From contig JAAHGL010000046.1 in NCBI GenBank assembly GCA_010692635.1, positions 1-43,654 of the forward strand: a DNA stretch of 43,654 nt, given 5' to 3'. The DNA comes from Symploca sp. SIO2C1. Its GTDB lineage: Bacteria > Cyanobacteriota > Cyanobacteriia > Cyanobacteriales > Coleofasciculaceae. Below the pieces are notes generated by a model. It was not told the origin of the DNA. It saw only the letters and a program-made list of their open reading frames with translations, and made no database searches. Both the position numbers and the translations under genes were made by a program. Within the stretch, counting starts at the first letter, position 1. Each line of letters opens with the position of its first letter. Positions 35,460-42,200 of this stretch are shown piece by piece.

Positions 35460-36695
35460 TTAAATAGTTTGAGAGTCTCGTGAATATAAGACAGGAGTCA
35501 ACCAATCTGAAGGTGGTAATGAATCTATATGGGCAAATAGTTCAAGCCGGACTTGTCTAATTGCTTTATAGATACTTTCTTGGCGCTCAACTACAGTACG
35601 ATAAATTCTTCTTGTAAGTATTTCTGCACCCATTTTAGAAATGGGATGAGACATACCTAGGACAGAAGTCACTCCAGTTTTAATTAGCCCATGAGCTAGA
35701 CTTTGATAGCGTATATTATCGAATTTTTCAAGATGTTTTTTGAGGGAATATGAATTACTATAAAGAATAGCTTGCTCTGATCTACAAGTACTCAAGATGA
35801 CAAGCTGCATTGGATTTACTCTACAAAAATTTTCTAGCATTTCTACTGGCATTTGGTCATATTTTTTATTTTTATCTTCGCTAGATACTAGAAAATGATA
35901 TTTTATGCTGTTACTGTCATATTCACATTTACCATGAGTGAGTAAATGTAAAATATCTACACCATCATAAATCCCATCTGCAATTTTGCTATAAGTAGCA
36001 TTCTTGATGAATTTACTAAATTTTTTATTCTCAGGCTTGATGGCAGCTTCAACCGCTTCTATTTGCTCTTTTACATAAAGATCATTTAAGGGATTAGCTC
36101 CAACAAACAACATTCTAATATTGTCTTCACTAGGTATTGGCTTTCTTACTGGCTGCTGAAGGAAAGGATGCCGTACAATATCGTACACATGACATAAATA
36201 TGTCTCGTCATTGTAAAGTAATTCCCAAGGAATTAAATTTAGAAAATCACTGGCAATCATCAACCTTAAAACAACATCACTATTTGAGCTGATTGCTTGA
36301 CCGACAGCTACATTAAGTAAATCTAAAATTTCAGCATGGAAAGTATATTGGAATAGCACTTCTCCTAACTCTTGCAGATTGCTGAGCAATTTTAATCTAG
36401 CCTTTTTGGTATCATATATTTGATTTGATGTTTTTTGAGTATTAGTATCTTGATCAATAGTTGCTTTTTTAGCTTTAGCATTACTGTGATTAACACTTCT
36501 AGATGGACTATTTGCAACTTTGTTTTTGGGAAAAAACTTATCTATTTGCTTATGGATAAATATTGATTTTCTGATTAATTCTTCTACTTTTGATTCTTCG
36601 ATAAGGGAATAAGCTTCACCACTTGCTCCAGTACAAATCACCAGAATTTGCTTATCAATGTAGTAAAGTTGCAATTGTAGTTCTGAACTTTGCAT
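35460..36695 (-). CDS. CHAT-domain protease B
   Basis: 411 residues, ATG at 36695. The layout is as in CHAT A: an alpha/beta N-terminal part (YYIDKQILVICTGASGEAY), here interrupted at about residues 58-98 by a polar Ser/Lys/Asn-rich insert. The protease domain has DILHLLTHGKCEYD (His254) and LVILSTCRSEQA (Cys304), both catalytic residues intact. GVTSVLGMSHPISKMGAEILTRRIYRTVV and DWLTPVLYSRDSQ complete the fold. The two proteins look like diverged duplicates. CHAT B is first in the two-gene unit and starts 91 bp from the divergent deiminase-like gene, so the two transcripts share a control region. No ribosome binding site is obvious. Confidence 0.85.
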   Translation of the reverse strand: MQSSELQLQLYYIDKQILVICTGASGEAYSLIEESKVEELIRKSIFIHKQIDKFFPKNKVANSPSRSVNHSNAKAKKATIDQDTNTQKTSNQIYDTKKARLKLLSNLQELGEVLFQYTFHAEILDLLNVAVGQAISSNSDVVLRLMIASDFLNLIPWELLYNDETYLCHVYDIVRHPFLQQPVRKPIPSEDNIRMLFVGANPLNDLYVKEQIEAVEAAIKPENKKFSKFIKNATYSKIADGIYDGVDILHLLTHGKCEYDSNSIKYHFLVSSEDKNKKYDQMPVEMLENFCRVNPMQLVILSTCRSEQAILYSNSYSLKKHLEKFDNIRYQSLAHGLIKTGVTSVLGMSHPISKMGAEILTRRIYRTVVERQESIYKAIRQVRLELFAHIDSLPPSDWLTPVLYSRDSQTI

Positions 36696-36786
36696 TTTTA
36701 ATCTGGTTTTTTTGTACCTATTATGATAATGTAACAGCTTTTGTCAACTAAATCTACCATTCTGTATCGCGATAAGGAGAAGAAAA
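36696..36786. promoter_or_regulatory. Shared divergent control region of CHAT and deiminase-like genes
   Basis: 91 bp, AT-rich, with TATGATAATG-like blocks near 36721-36731 that could serve as -10 elements, and a clear AAGGAG (36774-36779) for the plus-strand gene. It is the only possible promoter space for both directions. Confidence 0.45.
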
Positions 36787-38037
36787 ATGACAAGAGATGG
36801 GAATGCTGAAGAAGGAGAAGTTGAGTTAGTCAAAGCAAGAATTAGGGAAGTGCTCCCAAATGTCGATACAGGCAGAGCTCTCCCACAGAAGAAAACGCCA
36901 AGTGGCAGAACTAAAGTTCTACATCTGAACTACATACAAAGCAAAACGGATAAACCAGTTGAAACAGAAATCGCTCACTTGCGCTTCTTTGCCACAACAG
37001 CAAAGGAACTCGGGTTGCGATTGGAAATCTTGACTAACGAGAAAAATCGAGAAGATATTGAGCAGGAACTCAAGCAAGAGCAATATGAGGAGTTGGAATA
37101 CAACATAACTGAATGTCGTAAACCGGTGTCGAAGTGGGCAGAGGACAGTGTGGAATACTTAGAAAATGGGAAGGTGGCTGTGCTCAACCAATTCGATGCA
37201 AAACTCCTTCAATGGGGTATGACAGAAGGGAGGAGACATCGATGGCAAGGAAAAATAACCCAAGAGAATTTAGAAGAAGCACTACAAGAAGATCATTTGT
37301 GGATTCCTTTGGGGATAAGAGTCAATGCGGGCGAGACGGGGATAGAAAGGGAGCGTATAGCGCAAGCAAAGGGGCAAGAAGTAGCTCACATCAGAGCATA
37401 CATAGAAGGTGGGAACATGATCACCGGAGAGGATGGTACAGGTAAACCAGTAATTATAATCGGTAAAGATGCGATCGCTACAACAGCCTACATTTATCAA
37501 CTCGACGACGACGATGTCAGGAGAATCATCTGCGAGGATTTTGGTCTGGAAACTATCCAACAGGTGATCTGTGTGGAGCAACCAGGTCAGTTCCATCTTG
37601 ACATGGGTATGCTGTTTATCGGAAGCGGTGTTGTCATTGTGAACAACAGTAGCGAGGATCTCAAAGACGCTATAGAAATGTCCGAAATGGTTCCTTGCCT
37701 GACAACACAGACAATGGCGGCGAAGCTGAAGTTGCAATTTGAACTAGAGGAAGCAGCAGCGAAAGATCTGGAGGAAGCAGGTATTAAGGTGATACGAAAA
37801 AAACTAGAAAAAGATATGAATTACAACTTCTTCAACGGTGAGTTCGTAGAAGGAAAAGACGGATTGAATTACTACATAACCAATGGAGGACCAAAAGAGG
37901 AGGAGGAAAAGTTTGAGGCTCTGATGGTACAGGAATGGAAGGTAGTGAATAAAGTCATTTTTAGTCCGATAGCCGCAGCACAACAAAGCCTCAAAGAGCG
38001 AGGAGGAGTAGGATGCAGAATCAAGGGAGCGCAGTAG
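36787..38037 (+). CDS. Putative guanidino-group-modifying enzyme (PAD/agmatine-deiminase-like fold)
   Basis: 416 residues, ATG at 36787 with AAGGAG upstream. I assign the fold from four motifs in the right order: KWAEDSVEYLENGK (Asp120, cf. the W-x-x-D substrate loop), AYIEGGNMITG (Glu207), QFHLDMGMLFIGSG (His270 and Asp272, cf. H-x-D of arginine and peptidylarginine deiminases), and RGGVGCRI near the C-terminus (Cys410, cf. GG-x-x-C nucleophile). Residues 1-100 and 300-390 are charged and helical. Members of this superfamily deiminate or transfer the amidine group of arginine, agmatine or peptidyl-arginine. It is not AgrE/ArgZ and lacks a signal peptide, so a cytosolic role is expected. By my count 13 of 21 Arg codons are AGA/AGG, suggesting foreign origin. 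Placed head-to-head with two CHAT proteases. Confidence 0.65.
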   Translation: MTRDGNAEEGEVELVKARIREVLPNVDTGRALPQKKTPSGRTKVLHLNYIQSKTDKPVETEIAHLRFFATTAKELGLRLEILTNEKNREDIEQELKQEQYEELEYNITECRKPVSKWAEDSVEYLENGKVAVLNQFDAKLLQWGMTEGRRHRWQGKITQENLEEALQEDHLWIPLGIRVNAGETGIERERIAQAKGQEVAHIRAYIEGGNMITGEDGTGKPVIIIGKDAIATTAYIYQLDDDDVRRIICEDFGLETIQQVICVEQPGQFHLDMGMLFIGSGVVIVNNSSEDLKDAIEMSEMVPCLTTQTMAAKLKLQFELEEAAAKDLEEAGIKVIRKKLEKDMNYNFFNGEFVEGKDGLNYYITNGGPKEEEEKFEALMVQEWKVVNKVIFSPIAAAQQSLKERGGVGCRIKGAQ

Positions 38038-38039
38038 GT

Positions 38040-38079
38040 AGGGCTTGCTGAATAAATCTATTGATTTGGGTTTTGAAGT
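38040..38079 (+). repeat. 40-bp dispersed repeat, copy B
   Basis: Begins two bases after the deiminase-like stop codon with AGGGCTTGCTGAATAAATC and ends GGGTTTTGAAGT. It is 36/40 identical by eye to 14736-14775 and is likewise followed by a heptanucleotide array (AAGTAAT, 38076-38097). Confidence 0.75.
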
Positions 38080-38099
38080 AATAAGTAATAAGTAATTAT

Positions 38100-38136
38100 C
38101 CCTCGATTAGTTCCCCCAGCTTTCTCAAAACGAGGG
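38100..38136. terminator. Possible weak bidirectional terminator
   Basis: CCCTCG (38100-38105) pairs with CGAGGG (38131-38136) around a 25-nt loop, between the convergent deiminase-like and receiver-kinase genes. The stem is short, so this is tentative. Confidence 0.3.
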
Positions 38137-38156
38137 TAATTAATCCAGATTTAGTA

Positions 38157-39272
38157 TCAGCTTCCCATCTCCCCATCTCCCTTCAGCACCGGCAGTACCA
38201 CGGTAAACGTAGTCCCCACTCCTAATTCACTTTCCATCGTGATTGTGCCTTGGTGTAGATCAACTGCTTGTTTAACAATACACAAACCTAAACCTGTACC
38301 AGGAATTTTTCCTACATTATCTGCTCTCTCAAACTGCTCGAAGAGTTTGGCTTGATACTCTGGGGGAATACCAATTCCCTGATCTCGAACACGAAAAATC
38401 ATTTGCTGCTCATCACCGCAGACTTCTAGGTGGATATTACCGCCTTCAGGGGAATACTTAATTGCATTGGAGAGCAAGTTTGCCAGGATATGGCTGAGCA
38501 GTTTGCCATCCAAATAAGTTTGAGAACATTCCTTCTGAGAACAAAAAGTCAGTTGGTGTTGCTTGGTAGTACTTTGGAATTGTTCGAGTATACTCTGACA
38601 AAAGGCAAGCGCATTCAAAGGGATTGGTTCAAAACTAAGTTTTCTAGCTCCTGTCTTACCAAGAATTAAAATATCCTCGAGCATCTGATTGATATTGTCT
38701 ATAGCAAATTGAATCCGCTCAAAATGTTTAACTTGTTTCTCTTCTGTGAGTTTATGCTGATAGTATTGGAGGATTTCAGAACTTCCCTGGATAGTAGTCA
38801 GGGGGTTGCGGATATCGTGGGCTACCATTGAGAGTAACTGGGATTTTTCTTCACTGAAAACTTGAGTTTTGAGGAGAGATTGTTGCACATCAGCTTGCTG
38901 CTGGTGTTTTTTCAGAGCCATCTTGATCGTGGCGTGTAATTCTCTGTCTTTAAAAGGTTTAAGGATGTAACCATAAGAGCCAGTTGTTTCAGCTCGATCT
39001 AAAGTTTGGTCATCGGCATAAGCCGTTAGATAAACTACGGGAATACCTAGTTGCTCGTGGATTTGAGTAGCTGTTTCTATGCCATCTATATCTCCTTTAA
39101 TTACAATATCCATTAAGATTAAATCTGGCTTGACCTCAGTTGCTCGTTGGATCGCTTTGGTTCCAGAAGAAACAATATCAATTACTGTATATCCTAACTT
39201 TTTCAGCTTTCGGGATAAACCCTTAGCAATTAAAAGTTCATCTTCTACAATTAAAATTTTGGTATCACTCAC
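38157..39272 (-). CDS. Receiver-histidine kinase hybrid
   Basis: 371 residues from GTG at 39272. Residues 1-120 form a receiver domain (KILIVEDELLIAKGL, phospho-Asp in DLILMDIVIKGDIDG, Thr in VVYLTAYADD, Lys in GYILKPFKD). A short coiled coil leads to a HisKA dimerisation domain with the phospho-accepting His in SMVAHDIRNPLTT. A HATPase_c domain follows with N box LSNAIKYSPEGG, G1 RDQGIGIP, F box FEQFERAD and G2 GTGLGLCIVK. It can therefore receive a phosphate from an upstream kinase and autophosphorylate. Its start overlaps the stop of the large multi-PAS kinase by eight bases, so the two are probably partners in one phosphorelay. Confidence 0.93.
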   Translation of the reverse strand: MSDTKILIVEDELLIAKGLSRKLKKLGYTVIDIVSSGTKAIQRATEVKPDLILMDIVIKGDIDGIETATQIHEQLGIPVVYLTAYADDQTLDRAETTGSYGYILKPFKDRELHATIKMALKKHQQQADVQQSLLKTQVFSEEKSQLLSMVAHDIRNPLTTIQGSSEILQYYQHKLTEEKQVKHFERIQFAIDNINQMLEDILILGKTGARKLSFEPIPLNALAFCQSILEQFQSTTKQHQLTFCSQKECSQTYLDGKLLSHILANLLSNAIKYSPEGGNIHLEVCGDEQQMIFRVRDQGIGIPPEYQAKLFEQFERADNVGKIPGTGLGLCIVKQAVDLHQGTITMESELGVGTTFTVVLPVLKGDGEMGS

Positions 39273-42200
39273 AATTTGACAGTCTCCGTCGATAATGAAG
39301 TTCTGAAAATTTCAACTGAAACGATGTGCCATCGCAATGCTCCAGTTCAATTGTTCCTTCCAACTGCTCAGTTAGGGTACAGACTAATTGCAAACCTAAT
39401 GATTCAGTATTCCGAAAATCTATATCTCCAGGGAAGCCAATACCATTATCTTTGACGATGAGGGTGATTTGATTATCTGGTAATTGATGCAAGCCTAACC
39501 AGAGTTTATTATTTGTTCTACTCTTAGGAAAAGCGTGTTTAAATGTATTGGTAATTAATTCATTGACAATTAAACCACAAGGGTTAGCTGTCTCAATGTT
39601 GAGCAAGACTGGGTCGATATTTAATTCAAATTTAATTCTTTCTTCATCGTAACCATAAGAACTCAATAAATTATCCAACAAGGACTCAAGGTATTCACCA
39701 AAATTGACTTGATCCAAGTTATCAGAACGGTATAATTTTTCGTGAATCAGAGCCATTGAGTGAATACGATATTGACTCTCTTCAAGCACCTTAATTACTT
39801 CCATATCTTCGGTAGAGTCAGTCTGCAATTCCAAGAGACTACACACAACAAGTAAATTATTCTTCACTCGATGGTGAATTTCTTTGAGCAGAATTTCTTT
39901 CTCTTTGAGAGATGCTTTAATCTGGGCTTCTGCTTGCTTGCGCTCTTGGACATCCTCGACCACACTAATGAAGTACTGTGCTATATCCTCAGAGCTGCGT
40001 ACCAAAGATATGGTTAGATGCCCCCATTGCACTTGACCATCCCGGCAAATGTAGCGTTTTTCTACGGAGTAAGTGTTAATCTCCCCAGTCAACGCTTGAT
40101 TCCAGTATTCTTGATCAAGTGCTATTTCATCTGGGTGGGTAATCTCTTCCCAAGTCTGACCCAACAGTTCTAACTCGGTATACCCCAACAGGTCACAAAA
40201 CCCTTGGTTAGCTCTAAGAATATGACCAGATAGAGAGCTCACCACAATCCCCACTGCAGCTTGCTCGAAAATGGCACGGAAGCGTTCTTCACTTTCTCGC
40301 AGGGCTTCCTCTGCCTGTTTACGCTCAGTGATATCTTCGGCAATCCCTGCTACCCGATAGACTTCCCCTGCCTGATTGTAAATAGGGAAGGCGCGATCGC
40401 GAATCCAGCGAATTTCTCCATAAGCCCCCACAATCCGATATTCTTCATCGTAGTCACCGCGAACCTGTTTAGCAAAGGCAGCTACTACCTCTTGCCGCTC
40501 TGCTGGATGAATAGCATCCACCAAAGATTGGGGTGAAGCGTATAATTGAGAACAAGAGCGACCCCAAATCATTTCATAAGCAGGAGAGACATAAATTATC
40601 TGTTGTTGCTCAGGATCACTCATCCAGAAAACACTCTCAATGTTTTCCGTCAGCTGACGGAAGCGCTCCTCACTCTCCCGCAAGTCTAATTCTGCATGTT
40701 TGCGCTCTATAGCGTTGGCAAAAATTTCTCCCACTAGTCTTAACAGAGTTATAATATCTTCAGTCCAAACTTGAGTTGTCTGGACTGAATCAAACCCCAC
40801 GAAACCCAAGAGCTGACCCTGAGCAACCATTGGTACGCAAATTAGAGATTGAATTGATTGCTTCAGTAAAGAGACTTTTTCCTTTCTGGCGGTCGGGGGT
40901 AGATCGGTTAATTGGGATATCTGCACTACCTCGAACTGCTGTAATTTCTCCCTGAGCCAGGGAAAACCTTCCAAGGACATCTCCTGTAAATTGGTTATTT
41001 GGGGATCAATGCCAGGAGCACACCACTCGTGAGTATTGCTAATCTGAGTGCTATCATCAGAGAGCTGAAAAACATAACTACAGTCAACTCCAGCAAATTC
41101 CCCAATTTGTTTGAGGGCTGCTGTGATACCATTATCAATCTCATCAGAATTGAGGTTAATGAATTGGGTAGAAATGCTGGTGATCAGTTGTTCTAACTCA
41201 ACTCGCTGCTGGAGAGCTGCCTCTGCTTCTTTGCGATCGCTAATGTCTTCCACTACAACAATTAAATAAGGCTCAACCCCAGACTCCTTTGAGGAGTAAC
41301 GCACTAGTGAAACAGTAACGCTAACCCAAACAAAGGATGCATCCTGACGGAGGTAACGCTTCTGCTGTGAGTAGGTTTGAATCTCACCTGCTAGCAATAA
41401 TCGCCGGTACTCTAGACTAACAATCCAATCTTCGGGATGGCTGATCTGTGAGCCTGTCTTCTGTAGTAATTCTTGTTTAGTGTAGCCCAAAATCTCGCCC
41501 AGCTTTTGGTTAACCATCAACCACCGGCCATTAATCGCCACCTGAGCAACTCCTACTGCTGCTTGTTCAAACAGGGAACGAAAACGTACTTCACTGTCTT
41601 GCAGAGCTGCTGTACGCTCTATCACTTTAACTTCTAACTCTTCATTTAAACTTTGTAGAGCAGCTTCTGCTTGCTTTACCTCAGTAATATCTTCGGCAAT
41701 ACCTACCAATCGATAGACTTCTCCCAACTCATTGCGAATGGGAAAACTGCGATCGCGGATGTGGCGAATTGTGCCATTGGGTGTAATAATTCGATATTCT
41801 TGAACACAATTTTGCGGATAGCCAGTACGTCTACGTTCTTCGATTTGGGCAAGGGCACTGTCTCGATCATCTATATGAATCGCCTCAATCCAATTTTCGG
41901 GATGTTCATACAAACTGGTACAAGAACGACCGAAGGCGGTTTCGTAGGCGGGACTAACGTAGAGCCACTCAGTTTGTAAAGGATTACTCATCCAGAACAC
42001 ATCTCGGATTGTCTCCGCTAGCTGGCGAAACTTCTGTTCACTATCCCTTAAGGCTGTTTCTGACTGTTTATGGGCAATGGCAATTCCTGCTAGCTGAGTT
42101 GCCAATTCAACAAGACCTTCCCCTTGTAAGTCAGAGGCTACCAGGCAGGAGGCAGAAGGGCTTGATATGTAACATTCTACCTTTGTACATTCCTTGTTCC

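Noticed and set aside
37134-37986. Alternative frames over the deiminase-like gene
   Set aside because: The +1 frame of 36787-38037 carries the ordered motifs and a good ribosome binding site; the others show no family pattern.
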